A stretch of DNA of 64,000 nt from Limnobacter alexandrii. Lineage in GTDB: Bacteria; Pseudomonadota; Gammaproteobacteria; Burkholderiales; Burkholderiaceae_B. Each line of letters starts with the position of its first letter. Position 1 is the stretch's first letter. Under the pieces are notes generated by a model. The model was not told the origin of the DNA. It worked only from the letters and a program-made list of their open reading frames with translations, and did no database searches. The stretch lies in contig NZ_SWKN01000007.1 in assembly GCF_005871185.1 (NCBI RefSeq), positions 62,001 through 126,000 on the forward strand, in the 5' to 3' direction. The translations under genes were made by a program, and so were the position numbers. This document shows positions 40,801-49,066 of this stretch, piece by piece.

Positions 40801-40966
40801 AAACCGCACGAACAAGGACAACAGGCCTGTCGATGTCGGGTAGCTCACGCACCTCAACACCAAAAATACTCACCAAACCGGCAAGCATGATCAACAAATT
40901 AAGTACAACAATCAACACGGGTCTTTTCAAACCCAGCGCTGTTAATCCGTCTGTTGCGCGACTCAT
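37838..40966 (-). CDS. RND efflux pump inner-membrane permease (HAE1 family)
   Basis: The 1042-residue protein has the RND layout: TM1 near 15-33, a large periplasmic domain, TM2-6 near 335-500, a second periplasmic domain and TM8-12 near 865-1010. It shows A-T-G-L-I-V-D-D-A-I-V-V-L-E-N (RND motif with the proton-relay Asp pair) and G-L-M-T-K-N-A-I-L-L-V-E. It exports drugs or other amphiphiles using the proton gradient. The E-V-R-E-L-P-D-I-D-R-P segment suggests the MdtBC/AcrD-like multidrug branch rather than a metal pump. It overlaps both neighbours by 4 nt. Confidence 0.94.
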   Translation of the reverse strand: MSRATDGLTALGLKRPVLIVVLNLLIMLAGLVSIFGVEVRELPDIDRPVVLVRAVYQGASPTTMDAEVTSKVEGAVARVSGVLRIQSSSEENNMRVRMEFSPDIDVNVAANDVREAVSRITNQLPENLDQLLVIKADDDARPVVQLAVYSNTLAMQDLAERVERDLVPAFVSIDGVADVPLNGSQPRVLRVLLDPAKLARYSMVATDVLASLETMNLDVPAGSYLSGKQELLVRANASTIDTEAINSILIKNGIRVRDVAEVYYGPMSAESYSLLNGRAVVGMGVLRQAGGNTIAIADNVKKRMAEINVQSKDLQVIMISDDSVFIKGALQEVLMSLMFAVMVVLIVIALFLGQWKAVLIPAVTMPVSLVGTLAAIWIVGFSVNMLTLLALVLATGLIVDDAIVVLENIQRRKKLGESITVASVLGTRQVFFAIIATTASLVAVFLPIAFLPGETGRLFREFGMVLSMAVIISTFVALSLCPMLAAKLLKDDPSTTGKKTRFLGVLQVFGERIANAYFRTLDGFLHHRLIFLLVFLGVALAGGLTFTLLNQELVPPEDRGRLVVDFTGPDGASLEYSGRQGQIAENIMRPYQEQGLITDMFTIVGRYDKNRVAIQANLADWSERDTTQQELAAKLSNELSSIPGSQVRFQNESSLNIRGGGGGLQIALLGDDYDVLANNADLLADALIKQIDAVQDVRVQYDTSQPELGFEIDREKASDLQVPVSRVTQTLQIMADEYQLLDLSVGDQAVPVMLGSSNGSLNSPFDLLNIYTSSETGQLVPLASMITVQERGVAAELDRHAQRRAVELNIGIPPGTDLGTTMQQIRAVADSTLPSSSTLIFLGEAATLEETSNEMLITFAVALIVVFLVLSAQFESVGSALVVMFTVPFGLAAAVFALLITNQSLNLFSQIGLVLLIGLMTKNAILLVELMDQLRDEGHSIESAIREGARMRLRPIAMTVLSTLLGVLPLVLTSGPGAEAREAIAWVVLGGLGLSTLFTLYLAPMGYSFIAPFMKPRAHAAELLDKEIEAYEISLKKGEVDV

Positions 40967-42042
40967 TGAAGCGGGTCCTCAACCTGTTCAACGGTTACGC
41001 CTTCGGAAAGCCGCAAGCCGCCTTCGACCACCACAATTTCGCCTTCCTTGATATTGCCTTCGAGAAACACCCGCCCTTGGCGGCGATCGGCCACACGCAC
41101 ATTTTCGCGGTCGGCCTTGCCATCGCGGACCATCCAGACATAGGAGCCTTCCCGATCCCACTGAAGCGCGATTTCAGGCACCGAGGCCAGCATTTGTCCC
41201 TTGACGGCCATTTGTATGGCAAACGACATGCCGGGGCGCAGCACATCATCCGGATTGCTGATGTTGGCCCGCACCCTCAGAGATCGTTTTTCTACATTTA
41301 AACGACTGTCCAAAGCCACAACGCGTGCCTTGAATTGTTGCCCGGGCACGGAGGGGGTCGTCGCCACGACCTCGATCTGTGTCATGTCACTGGCACTTAA
41401 TTGGGCCACCAGTGCTTCCGGCACTTCAAAGTCGACGTAAATCACTTCGCGAGAATCGACGCCGGTAATTAAAACACCAGGCCCAATTCGCTGACCGGGA
41501 TCAATGTCTGTAATGCCGACAACGCCAGCAAATGGCGCCCGAATTTGATGGTTGGAAATGGCCAGTTTGGCCTGATCAACAGCCACTTGCGCAGCCTCGT
41601 AATCGGCTTGAGCTGAATCGACTTGAGTTTGAGGTACTGCCCCCTTGCCAACTGCTTGCTTGTATCGATCCAGCAGGCTTTTGGTATTCCTTAGCTGTAC
41701 TTCAGCAAGTCGAAGTGCCAATTGCTCTTCTCGATCATCTTGTTGGACCAGCAAATCGCCCTTTCTGACTTTCTGCTGCGGCTTGAAAAGCACTTGGGTC
41801 ACCTTCTCATCCACCACGGCAAACACCTCGGCAGACTTGTCGGCCCAGCCGGTTGCGATCGCACCAAACGAACTGCCTGTTGATTCAAGTTTTACAGTTT
41901 CAACCAGCACCTTGGGCGCAGCCCCCTTGCTGCCCTGTTTTGGAGTGGTTTGGGATTGATCGCCAAGCAAAGTTTGGGACACCGAATAGGCCGCTCCCAA
42001 TACAAGTACGACAACAAGAAAGTAAACCAGACGTTTGATCAA
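40963..42042 (-). CDS. RND efflux periplasmic adaptor (membrane fusion protein)
   Basis: The 359-residue adaptor starts with I-K-R-L-V-Y-F-L-V-V-V-L-V-L-G-A, a membrane anchor or signal. The lipoyl domain shows A-E-V-F-A-V-V-D-E-K-V-T-Q-V and D-L-L-V-Q-Q-D-D, followed by a coiled-coil hairpin (residues about 105-170) and A-P-F-A-G-V-V-G-I-T-D-I-D-P-G-Q-R-I. TTG at 42042 is taken as start because GGAG lies 8 bases upstream and the family begins here; an ATG frame from 42120 adds 26 unlikely residues. No regulator gene adjoins the operon. Confidence 0.88.
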   Translation of the reverse strand: MIKRLVYFLVVVLVLGAAYSVSQTLLGDQSQTTPKQGSKGAAPKVLVETVKLESTGSSFGAIATGWADKSAEVFAVVDEKVTQVLFKPQQKVRKGDLLVQQDDREEQLALRLAEVQLRNTKSLLDRYKQAVGKGAVPQTQVDSAQADYEAAQVAVDQAKLAISNHQIRAPFAGVVGITDIDPGQRIGPGVLITGVDSREVIYVDFEVPEALVAQLSASDMTQIEVVATTPSVPGQQFKARVVALDSRLNVEKRSLRVRANISNPDDVLRPGMSFAIQMAVKGQMLASVPEIALQWDREGSYVWMVRDGKADRENVRVADRRQGRVFLEGNIKEGEIVVVEGGLRLSEGVTVEQVEDPLQ

Positions 42043-42186
42043 GCCGAAGGCTCCACTGCAGATGCGACGAGAAAGGTTATCACGTATGAAAGTACCTACA
42101 ACCTGACCAAGATGCAGCAAATAAGTTCGGATATCCCCTAGTGGTTGGGGTAAACGATAGGAACCATGAGGGCTTTGATAGAGACT

Positions 42187-42396
42187 TTAATCGTCAATAT
42201 CTTCGTCGTCGTCACTGACGGCATCAATACCTGCTTCAACGACAGCACCGGTGACCTTAATGCCAGTAGAAACCACAGCACCTGTGATTGAGATGGCTGC
42301 GCCTGCCGTGGCACTCGCCACCGCGCAACCTTGAATAACTGGCAGGGTAATCACGGCCAGCGAGAAGAAAACCGCTTTGTTCGGGAATGGGTTCAT
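42187..42396 (-). CDS. Small lipoprotein, 69 aa
   Basis: GAGGTG four bases before ATG 42396 marks the start. The signal ends V-I-Q-G-C, a lipobox, so the mature chain is about 47 residues: Ala/Gly/Val-rich with two similar units, I-T-G-A-V-V-S-T-G-I and V-T-G-A-V-V-E-A-G-I, and an acidic tail D-D-D-E-D-I-D-D. This composition suggests a short membrane-associated helix. No function is known. It lies directly behind the tRNA terminator, with only 18 bases between the T tract and the ATG, so it may rely on read-through. Confidence 0.65.
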   Translation of the reverse strand: MNPFPNKAVFFSLAVITLPVIQGCAVASATAGAAISITGAVVSTGIKVTGAVVEAGIDAVSDDDEDIDD

Positions 42397-42414
42397 TGTC
42401 ACCTCGCAGCCGTA

Positions 42415-42453
42415 AATAAAAAACGCTTCTGACCCGGTGGGTGAGAAGCGTTT
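42415..42453 (-). terminator. Rho-independent terminator of the tRNA transcript
   Basis: AAACGCTTCT (42421-42430) pairs with AGAAGCGTTT (42444-42453), loop containing a nested CCCGGTGGG; on the minus strand a T(6) tract follows. It is 11 bases past the tRNA-Glu 3' end. Confidence 0.88.
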
Positions 42454-42464
42454 CATGCCAAATT

Positions 42465-42540
42465 TGGCATCCCCAAGGGGATTCGAACCCCTGTTACCGC
42501 CGTGAAAGGGCGGTGTCCTAGGCCTCTAGACGATGGGGAC
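42465..42540 (-). tRNA. tRNA-Glu (anticodon TTC)
   Basis: The 76-nt minus-strand sequence folds as a cloverleaf: acceptor GTCCCCA/TGGGGAT, anticodon arm CCGCC-CTTTCAC-GGCGG with TTC, T-arm AGGGG-TTCGAAT-CCCCT, and an encoded CCA end. Confidence 0.97.
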
Positions 42541-42556
42541 CTAAAACCGTGTGCTT

Positions 42557-42632
<76 letters not shown>

Positions 42633-42823
42633 GAAGCGAAGACCGAGATTATTAATTATTTCATTTAACTTGTCAACAAGCTGCTGACACTTTTTAAACA
42701 AAACTTTTAAATCTTTTTGCCTTCTGCCTGCATTGCCTCAGCAATTCGAGCAGCCCGAATTATACACATATTTGTCGGGTACACTGCAAGTGATTTTTTT
42801 AAAAAAACAGAAGCAAACAACAA

Positions 42824-43390
42824 ATGAAATACTGCAGCGCATGTGGCACCCTGCTTGAACTCCGAATTCCTGCTGGCGACAACCGGGAACGGGCTTGTTG
42901 CCCAGGGTGTGGGGCCATTCACTACGTGAACCCAAAAATTGTAGTCGGCACCATTCCTACCTACGAAGGCAAGGTTTTGCTTTGCAAACGGGCCATTGAA
43001 CCCCGCCATGGTTTTTGGACACTGCCTGCTGGATTCATGGAACTGAACGAGACTACCCACCAGGGCGCTGCCCGCGAAACCTGGGAAGAAGCTGGCGCCC
43101 AAATTAAACTGGGGCCTTTGTTCACCATGTTCGATGTGATTCGCGCCGATCAGGTTCACATCTTTTTTCGCGCCGAGATGCCCACCCCCACCTTCAGTGC
43201 GGGCGAGGAAAGCCTCGATGTGAAACTGTTTTCCGAAGAAGAAATTCCATGGGACGAGCTGGCATTTAAAACCGTCTCGAAAACGCTGACCCTGTTTTTT
43301 GCAGACCGGAAAGCCGGGCGCTACACCTTGCACACTGGCGATGTATTCGACCACACTGACTGGGCTGACTCGCAATTCAAGGCCGGATGA
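42824..43390 (+). CDS. Nudix hydrolase with N-terminal zinc ribbon, 188 aa
   Basis: Four cysteines in C-S-A-C (4-7) and C-C-P-G-C (25-29) form a zinc ribbon like that in NudC NADH pyrophosphatases. The Nudix box follows: G-F-M-E-L-N-E-T-T-H-Q-G-A-A-R-E-T-W-E-E, with the R-E-x-x-E-E core intact. It hydrolyses a nucleoside diphosphate-linked substrate, not predictable in detail; it lacks the large N-terminal domain of NudC. The gene is first in Nudix-aat-bpt and overlaps aat by 4 nt. Confidence 0.88.
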   Translation: MKYCSACGTLLELRIPAGDNRERACCPGCGAIHYVNPKIVVGTIPTYEGKVLLCKRAIEPRHGFWTLPAGFMELNETTHQGAARETWEEAGAQIKLGPLFTMFDVIRADQVHIFFRAEMPTPTFSAGEESLDVKLFSEEEIPWDELAFKTVSKTLTLFFADRKAGRYTLHTGDVFDHTDWADSQFKAG

Positions 43391-44115
43391 CAAAGACCAC
43401 CATACCCTGGCTGGACTCCCCGGGCGAATTTCCAAACACGGCGCACGCGCTTGAATACCCGCCCGGCTTGCTTGCCGCCAGCCTGGAAATCAATGCGGAC
43501 TGGCTTGAAGCAAGTTACGCGCGCGGAATTTTCCCTTGGTATTCTCAAGGGGAACCTGTGCTTTGGTGGAGTACCTCCCCCCGAGCTGTGTTGTACACCG
43601 CAGAATTCAAGCTACACCGCTCTTTGGCCAAAGCAATCCGCAAGATGAATGGCACCCCGGGAAGCGCCATTCGCCTGAACACAGCCTTTGAAGACGTCAT
43701 GCGGGCCTGTGCCGCACCTCGGCCCGGGCAAGATGGAACCTGGATTACCGAGGAGGTAATAGGCGCTTACACAGCCCTTCACAAACGGGGTTTGGCTCAC
43801 TCCGTCGAGCACTGGCAGAGCGGCCAATTAATTGGCGGCTTGTACTGTGTTGCTTTGGGTAAAATGGTGTACGGTGAAAGCATGTTTGCCACGCAAACCG
43901 ATGCATCCAAAGTGGCCTTCGCTCATTTTGTGTATTGGCTAAAGTCACAGAATGTGCACATAATTGATTGCCAGCAGGCCACCGGACACTTGATGTCCAT
44001 GGGTGCCCGCACGGTAAGCAGAAAGGTGTTTGAGACTGAGATGGCGAATTCCATCGTTCAGCCAGCCTTGAATTGGGAACCTCGCGAACTTAAATGGACG
44101 TATGACCAGACCTAA
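43387..44115 (+). CDS. aat: Leucyl/phenylalanyl-tRNA-protein transferase
   Basis: Aat attaches Leu or Phe from tRNA to N-terminal Lys or Arg of proteins, making them ClpS-ClpAP substrates. The 242-residue protein has the family blocks [32 protein letters not shown], and [18 protein letters not shown], plus F-A-H-F-V-Y-W-L and [10 protein letters not shown]. It overlaps bpt by 14 nt, placing both N-degron transferases in one operon. Confidence 0.95.
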   Translation: MTKTTIPWLDSPGEFPNTAHALEYPPGLLAASLEINADWLEASYARGIFPWYSQGEPVLWWSTSPRAVLYTAEFKLHRSLAKAIRKMNGTPGSAIRLNTAFEDVMRACAAPRPGQDGTWITEEVIGAYTALHKRGLAHSVEHWQSGQLIGGLYCVALGKMVYGESMFATQTDASKVAFAHFVYWLKSQNVHIIDCQQATGHLMSMGARTVSRKVFETEMANSIVQPALNWEPRELKWTYDQT

Positions 44116-44839
44116 GGAACTGCCCTTCTCTACATTGCAGTTTTATTCGACTGCGCCTTATCCCTGTAGTTACCTGGACAATCGCCTGGCCAGGTCACAG
44201 GTGGCCACGCCAAGCCATTTGATCAATGCGGATGTATACAGCGAGTTGGTACGCATGGGCTTTCGCCGTAGCGGCCTGTTCACCTACAAACCCCATTGCG
44301 ACGGCTGCAATTCATGCAAACCCCTGCGCCTGAAAGTGTCTCAATTCAAGACCAATCGCAGCCAACGGCGCACCGTGAAGGCTTTTTCAAACCTGAAACC
44401 CAGCGTCCAGCGCCTGCATTTCAATTCTGAACACTATGCGCTGTACCTGAAATACCAATCTGCAAGGCACCATGGTGGCGGCATGGATGAAGACAGCCGT
44501 GAGCAGTATTCTCAATTTTTGCTGCAAACAAGGGTGAATTCGCGTTTGGTGGAGTTTCGAAACCCCGAAGGCAAACTGGTGATGGTGTCTATCATCGACA
44601 TTCTCACTGATGGCCTGTCGTCTGTTTACACTTTCTTCGATCCAGAAGAGCAAAGTGGGCTGGGGGTTTACGGGGTGCTTTGGCAAATTGAACAATGCCG
44701 GGACTTGGAGCTTCCCTACCTGTATTTGGGCTACTGGATCAAGGAAAGCGAGAAAATGGCGTACAAAGCCCGCTTTTCCTCAGCCGAAGTTCTTCAGGAC
44801 AATGCATGGCAGCCCTTGGCTGAGCCGAAGCACAAATAG
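44102..44839 (+). CDS. bpt: Aspartate/glutamate leucyltransferase
   Basis: Bpt adds leucine to N-terminal Asp or Glu, the second branch of the bacterial N-degron pathway, and is homologous to eukaryotic arginyltransferase Ate1. The 245-residue protein shows [12 protein letters not shown], the C-D-G-C-N-S-C cluster (conserved cysteines of the N-terminal domain), F-K-T-N-R-S-Q-R-R, and [11 protein letters not shown] then Y-L-G-Y-W-I-K-E-S. The start lies inside aat. pyrD follows after 64 bases. Confidence 0.94.
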   Translation: MTRPKELPFSTLQFYSTAPYPCSYLDNRLARSQVATPSHLINADVYSELVRMGFRRSGLFTYKPHCDGCNSCKPLRLKVSQFKTNRSQRRTVKAFSNLKPSVQRLHFNSEHYALYLKYQSARHHGGGMDEDSREQYSQFLLQTRVNSRLVEFRNPEGKLVMVSIIDILTDGLSSVYTFFDPEEQSGLGVYGVLWQIEQCRDLELPYLYLGYWIKESEKMAYKARFSSAEVLQDNAWQPLAEPKHK

Positions 44840-44903
44840 AAGCTCGGTTTCCCCGTTACAATGCGGGCTGTTACGTTCATATCACTGGTGTTTAAGAACT
44901 GCC

Positions 44904-45953
44904 ATGTTGCTGCCCTATTCGCTTGTTCGCCCTGCCCTGTTTTCTCTCGATCCTGAGAAAGCACACCACGTCACTTTCAGCAATTTGCAAATGCTGCGCA
45001 AATTGGGTTTGCTCAAACTTTTTTCGCCCAAAGCGGTGGCTGACCCGGTGAAAGTGATGGGTATCGACTTCCCAAACCGCGTGGGTTTGGCAGCCGGACT
45101 GGACAAGGACGCAGCCTACATCAGCGAACTGGGATTGATGGGCTTTGGCTTTTTGGAAGTGGGCACAGTAACGCCGAAGCCACAACCGGGCAACCCGCAG
45201 CCCCGCCTTTTTCGACTGCCCAAAGCCAATGCATTGATTAACCGAATGGGCTTTAACAATGAAGGCGTGGATACACTGATACGCAATGTGAAAGCCAGCA
45301 ATTATCCAGGCGTGCTGGGCATCAATATAGGAAAAAATGCGGTCACACCAGTTGAAAATGCAGCAGACGATTACTTGGCTGCACTGGAAGCGGTGTACCC
45401 CTATGCCACATACATCACGGTGAATATTTCCTCACCAAACACGAAAAACCTGCGCGACCTGCAAGGCGGCGACAGCCTAGATATTTTGCTGAGCTCGTTG
45501 AAGGAAAAACAAAAAGCACTGGCTGATGAGCATGGCCTTTACAAACCCATGGCCTTGAAAATTGCCCCCGATCTGGATGACGAGCAAATTGACGCCATAG
45601 CCAAGCGGCTTACCCATTTCGGCTTTGACGGCGTTATTGCAACCAACACGACAATCGACAAAACCAGCGTGGCGAGCCTGCCGCACGGCGAGGAACAAGG
45701 TGGCTTGAGTGGCGAGCCGGTGCTGGAAAAATCCACACACGTGATCAAACGCTTGTACGCCGAACTGGGCGATGACATTCCAATTATCGGAGTTGGTGGA
45801 ATTTCAAGTGGCGAGCATGCCGTGGAAAAAATTCGTGCTGGTGCAAAGCTGGTGCAAATTTACACCGGTCTTATTTACAAAGGCCCCGAATTGGTGACTG
45901 AATGCGCAGCCACCATACGCTTGAACTGTAAACCGCATCTGCTGAAAAAATAA
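44904..45953 (+). CDS. pyrD: Dihydroorotate dehydrogenase (quinone), class 2
   Basis: Membrane-associated FMN enzyme of pyrimidine synthesis that passes electrons to quinone. The 349-residue protein has the N-terminal quinone-tunnel helices ([20 protein letters not shown]), [30 protein letters not shown], and G-V-G-G-I-S-S-G near the C-terminus. ATG 44904 starts the family sequence; the long open frame upstream overlaps bpt in another frame. It may be read from the Nudix-aat-bpt transcript. The stop is 3 bases from that of convergent lutB. Confidence 0.96.
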   Translation: MLLPYSLVRPALFSLDPEKAHHVTFSNLQMLRKLGLLKLFSPKAVADPVKVMGIDFPNRVGLAAGLDKDAAYISELGLMGFGFLEVGTVTPKPQPGNPQPRLFRLPKANALINRMGFNNEGVDTLIRNVKASNYPGVLGINIGKNAVTPVENAADDYLAALEAVYPYATYITVNISSPNTKNLRDLQGGDSLDILLSSLKEKQKALADEHGLYKPMALKIAPDLDDEQIDAIAKRLTHFGFDGVIATNTTIDKTSVASLPHGEEQGGLSGEPVLEKSTHVIKRLYAELGDDIPIIGVGGISSGEHAVEKIRAGAKLVQIYTGLIYKGPELVTECAATIRLNCKPHLLKK

Positions 45954-45956
45954 TAT

Positions 45957-47366
45957 TTATTTCTTCTTGCGCTGCTGATACAGATTCGAGAAGGTTTCTC
46001 CAGTGGGCACTGGAAAATCACGTTGATCGGTCCAGCCACTGGCGCCGGGCAAGCTGTGAATTCCACCTTTGCGTTTGCCCCACCAGGCCATGGCTTTGAT
46101 GCCAATGCGTGACAGTATTCTGTACAAGGCTGGGCGTTGCGCCACAAAAGCCCACACCTTGAATGCTGCTTTTTCTTGCCAGGGACGAAGTCCTCGAGAG
46201 AATTGCTGTTCACGCAATTTGCGCAGCAAATCGGGGAGTGGAATTTTTACCGGACAAACCACATGACACTCACCACACAAGGTGGCCGCCTGTGGCAAAT
46301 CAAGGGCTTTTTCAATGCCTGTATAACTGGGCGTAAGAACCGATCCCATAGGGCCCGGATAAACCCAACCGTAGGCATGACCACCAATTTTTTGGTACAC
46401 AGGGCAATGGTTCATGCATGCACCGCATTTGATACAGCGCAGCATCTCTTCGAACTCCCCGCCCAGCAAACCAGTGCGGCCACCATCCAGAATCACGAAA
46501 TACATGTGCTCGGGACCATCCAGATCGCCTTCCCGCTTCGGGCCAGTCAACAGCGACACGTAATTGGAAATACTTTGTCCCGTTGCCGAGCGCGGCAGAA
46601 GGCGAATCAAAGTGGCAAAGTCTTCAAGGGTTGGCACCACCTTCTCAACGCCTGTAATGGCCACATGGACGCGCGGGTTGATGGTACACATGCCCTCATT
46701 GCCTTCATTGGTGACCAAGGCCACAGAGCCTGTTTCCGCAATAATGAAGTTGCCACCTGTGACACCCATGTCGGCGGCCAAAAACTGGGGACGCAAAATT
46801 TCACGTGCCTCACGGGTCATCTCTGCAATGTCGGTTTTGCGGGGCAAGTGGTGATGTTTTTCAAACAGGTCAGCCACCTGTTCTTTGTCTTTGTGCACCA
46901 CAGGCGCGATGATGTGGCTAGGTCGCTCGTTGTCATTGATCTGAAGAATGTATTCACCCAGGTCGGTCTCTCGCACCTTCACATCGACTGCCTCAAGCGC
47001 CTTGTTCAGCGCCATTTCCTCAGTCACCATCGACTTTGATTTGATCACTGATTTCACGCCGTGCTTCTGGGCAATTTTCACCACCAGTTGCGCTGCCTCT
47101 TGCGGCGTGCGTGCAAACAAAACCTTTGCGCCGGTCTCGGCTGCTTTTTGCTCAAACAACTCAAGCCACACATCCAGACTCTTGATGCTTCGGTTGCGAA
47201 TTTCTACGGCCGCAGAACGCGTTCCTTCAAAGTCTTCCAACTCCAGAATACTGGTGGCCCTTGCATTCACAAACTTTGAAGACAAACGTTTCAGGTTTTC
47301 CTGCAAACGCGGGTCGTTCAGCTTCTCGCTGGCCTTGCGCTCGAAAAACATGCTTTGTACTTGCAT
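45957..47366 (-). CDS. lutB: L-lactate utilization iron-sulfur protein LutB
   Basis: LutB belongs to the LutABC L-lactate oxidising complex. The 469-residue protein has an N-terminal LUD domain (V-K-S-V-I-K-S-K-S-M-V-T-E-E, D-M-G-V-T-G-G-N-F-I-I-A-E-T-G-S), then ferredoxin-type C-x2-C-x2-C-x3-C-P (C-I-K-C-G-A-C-M-N-H-C-P) and a second site C-G-E-C-H-V-V-C-P, and the C-terminal G-R-K-K-like tail region. It follows lutA by 17 bases on the same strand. No lutC (a second LUD protein) is found in the window. Confidence 0.92.
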   Translation of the reverse strand: MQVQSMFFERKASEKLNDPRLQENLKRLSSKFVNARATSILELEDFEGTRSAAVEIRNRSIKSLDVWLELFEQKAAETGAKVLFARTPQEAAQLVVKIAQKHGVKSVIKSKSMVTEEMALNKALEAVDVKVRETDLGEYILQINDNERPSHIIAPVVHKDKEQVADLFEKHHHLPRKTDIAEMTREAREILRPQFLAADMGVTGGNFIIAETGSVALVTNEGNEGMCTINPRVHVAITGVEKVVPTLEDFATLIRLLPRSATGQSISNYVSLLTGPKREGDLDGPEHMYFVILDGGRTGLLGGEFEEMLRCIKCGACMNHCPVYQKIGGHAYGWVYPGPMGSVLTPSYTGIEKALDLPQAATLCGECHVVCPVKIPLPDLLRKLREQQFSRGLRPWQEKAAFKVWAFVAQRPALYRILSRIGIKAMAWWGKRKGGIHSLPGASGWTDQRDFPVPTGETFSNLYQQRKKK

Positions 47367-47383
47367 GGTGTTACTGCCCCACT

Positions 47384-48124
47384 TTAAATTTGACCGGGCT
47401 TGCGGCCCGTGAGCAATTCGGCCACATGCAACACCTGTGTGTTATCTCCCATGCGGCGCAAACGACCCTCAATATTCAACATACAACCCAAGTCGCCAAG
47501 CACCACGGCCTGTGCGCCAGTGGCTTGCACCTGCTCACATTTGTCGGTGCAAATTGCGCTGGACACCTCTCCATACTTCAAGGCAAAAGTGCCGCCAAAA
47601 CCGCAGCACTGCCGGCTGTCTTTCATTTCAACAATTTCAACACCCCCCATTTTTCCAATCAGGGTACGGGGTTGCTTTTGCACACCCAACTCGCGAAGCC
47701 CACTGCAAGAGTCGTGGTAGGTGATCTGTTTTAGTTCGCTGACGTCAAGTTTGACCTTGTCTACGCCCAACACGTTCACCAGAAAATCGGTGAGTTCATA
47801 GGTGCGCGCAGCCAATCTTGCGGCACGCATTTTCAAGTCGGGGTCGTTCTTGAACACTTCCGTGTAGTGGGTTTTTGTCATGCCTGCGCAAGAACCCGAT
47901 GGGGCCACTACGTAATCAAACTGCTCGAATTCGGTCAACCATTTTTGAGCCAGCTTGTGGGTACTGTCCAGGTCGCCCGAATTCCAGGCCGGCTGACCAC
48001 AACAGGTCTGGGCTTGAGGCACAACCACCTCGCAACCCGCTGACTCCAGCAACTCAATGGTTGAAAAACCGATGGAGGGCCGCATGGAATCCACAAGGCA
48101 GGTAACAAACAAACCGACGCGCAA
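47384..48124 (-). CDS. lutA: L-lactate utilization protein LutA (CCG-domain Fe-S protein)
   Basis: The 246-residue protein has two cysteine-rich CCG domains: A-Q-T-C-C-G-Q-P-A-W-N and S-R-Q-C-C-G-F-G-G-T-F, which in this family bind an iron-sulfur cluster as in heterodisulfide reductase and glycolate oxidase subunit GlcF. With LutB it oxidises L-lactate to pyruvate. The start is TTG at 48124; GGGGA six bases upstream supports it. It is divergent from an iclR gene, the likely regulator. Confidence 0.92.
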   Translation of the reverse strand: MRVGLFVTCLVDSMRPSIGFSTIELLESAGCEVVVPQAQTCCGQPAWNSGDLDSTHKLAQKWLTEFEQFDYVVAPSGSCAGMTKTHYTEVFKNDPDLKMRAARLAARTYELTDFLVNVLGVDKVKLDVSELKQITYHDSCSGLRELGVQKQPRTLIGKMGGVEIVEMKDSRQCCGFGGTFALKYGEVSSAICTDKCEQVQATGAQAVVLGDLGCMLNIEGRLRRMGDNTQVLHVAELLTGRKPGQI

Positions 48125-48194
48125 GACATTTCCCCAAAAGTGTCAGAAAACCCGTCAAGTGTATGCAGCACGCCGCTTTCCGGCCAGTAGTGAT

Positions 48195-48228
48195 AACCAT
48201 AACGAGTGACGTATTTCACAATATGGTT
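48195..48228. promoter_or_regulatory. Candidate IclR-type operator between lutA and iclR
   Basis: AACCATA (48195-48201) and TATGGTT (48222-48228) form a 7-bp inverted repeat; inside it lies a second one, GTGA/TCAC (48206-48219). The nested symmetry sits 36 bases before the iclR ATG in the 139-base divergent region, a usual place for a dimeric regulator site controlling both genes. Confidence 0.45.
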
Positions 48229-48263
48229 TAAACTTCTCACTGCATGAAAAGGAACTACCCCGT

Positions 48264-49064
48264 ATGAGCGAAGAGTCAATTGGACGCACCAGTATTCAGG
48301 TGATTGAGCGAATGATGCAGTTGTTGGATGCCCTGGCTGAACACCAAGATCCCGTAGCATTGAAAGACTTGGCCCGCGACACCAAGCTGCACCCTTCCAC
48401 GGCGCACCGAATTTTGAATGACCTGGTGGCTTGCAGGCTGGTTGACCGTACCGACCCCGGCTTATACCGCCTGGGTATGCGACTGCTCGAGCTTGGTAAC
48501 CTGGTAAAAGCGCGATTGAACGTGCGTGATGCAGCGCTTGAACTAATGCGCAAACTGCACCGCCTGACTGGCCAAACAGTCAACCTTTCCGTTCGCCAGG
48601 GTGATGAAATTGTGTATGTGGACCGCGCTTACAGTGAGCGCTCCGGCATGCAGGTGGTGCGTGCCATCGGTGGCCGTGCCCCCTTGCACCTTACTTCGAC
48701 CGGCAAGCTTTTTCTTGCCAATGAATCACCAGAAAACCTGAAGTTGTACGCGGACAGAACCACTTTGCGCGGCACCACTTTGAACAGCTTGACTACACTT
48801 GAAAAGCTGGAGAAAGAACTGCTGCTGGTAAGAACAGAAGGGTTCGCGCGCGACAACGAAGAACTTGAGATGGGTGTTCGTTGCATGGCCGCGGGCATTT
48901 ACGACGATTCGTCGAAACTGATTGCAGGTTTGTCTATTTCTGCACCAGCAGACCGAATTCAGGAAGACTGGCTTCAAGAGCTGATGCACACCGCACAGCG
49001 AATCAGTGCATCACTGGGATGGCAAGGGCGGGTAACCCCACCCAGCGGTCGATTCAGGCTGTAA
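48264..49064 (+). CDS. IclR family transcriptional regulator, 266 aa
   Basis: An N-terminal winged helix-turn-helix (I-Q-V-I-E-R-M-M-Q-L-L-D-A-L-A, then L-A-R-D-T-K-L-H-P-S-T-A-H-R-I-L-N-D-L) is followed by the IclR effector domain with Y-V-D-R-A-Y-S-E-R, A-P-L-H-L-T-S-T-G-K-L-F-L-A, and G-V-R-C-M-A-A-G-I-Y-D. IclR proteins bind small acids and repress or activate catabolic genes. Being divergent from lutAB it probably controls lactate utilization, which is inference. AAGGA lies before the ATG. It converges on the PBP gene with 2 bases between stops. Confidence 0.92.
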   Translation: MSEESIGRTSIQVIERMMQLLDALAEHQDPVALKDLARDTKLHPSTAHRILNDLVACRLVDRTDPGLYRLGMRLLELGNLVKARLNVRDAALELMRKLHRLTGQTVNLSVRQGDEIVYVDRAYSERSGMQVVRAIGGRAPLHLTSTGKLFLANESPENLKLYADRTTLRGTTLNSLTTLEKLEKELLLVRTEGFARDNEELEMGVRCMAAGIYDDSSKLIAGLSISAPADRIQEDWLQELMHTAQRISASLGWQGRVTPPSGRFRL

Positions 49065-49066
49065 TC

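Noticed and set aside
44610-44903. A 98-residue upstream extension of pyrD
   Set aside because: It is the shifted frame of bpt; the PyrD N-terminal pattern begins at 44904.
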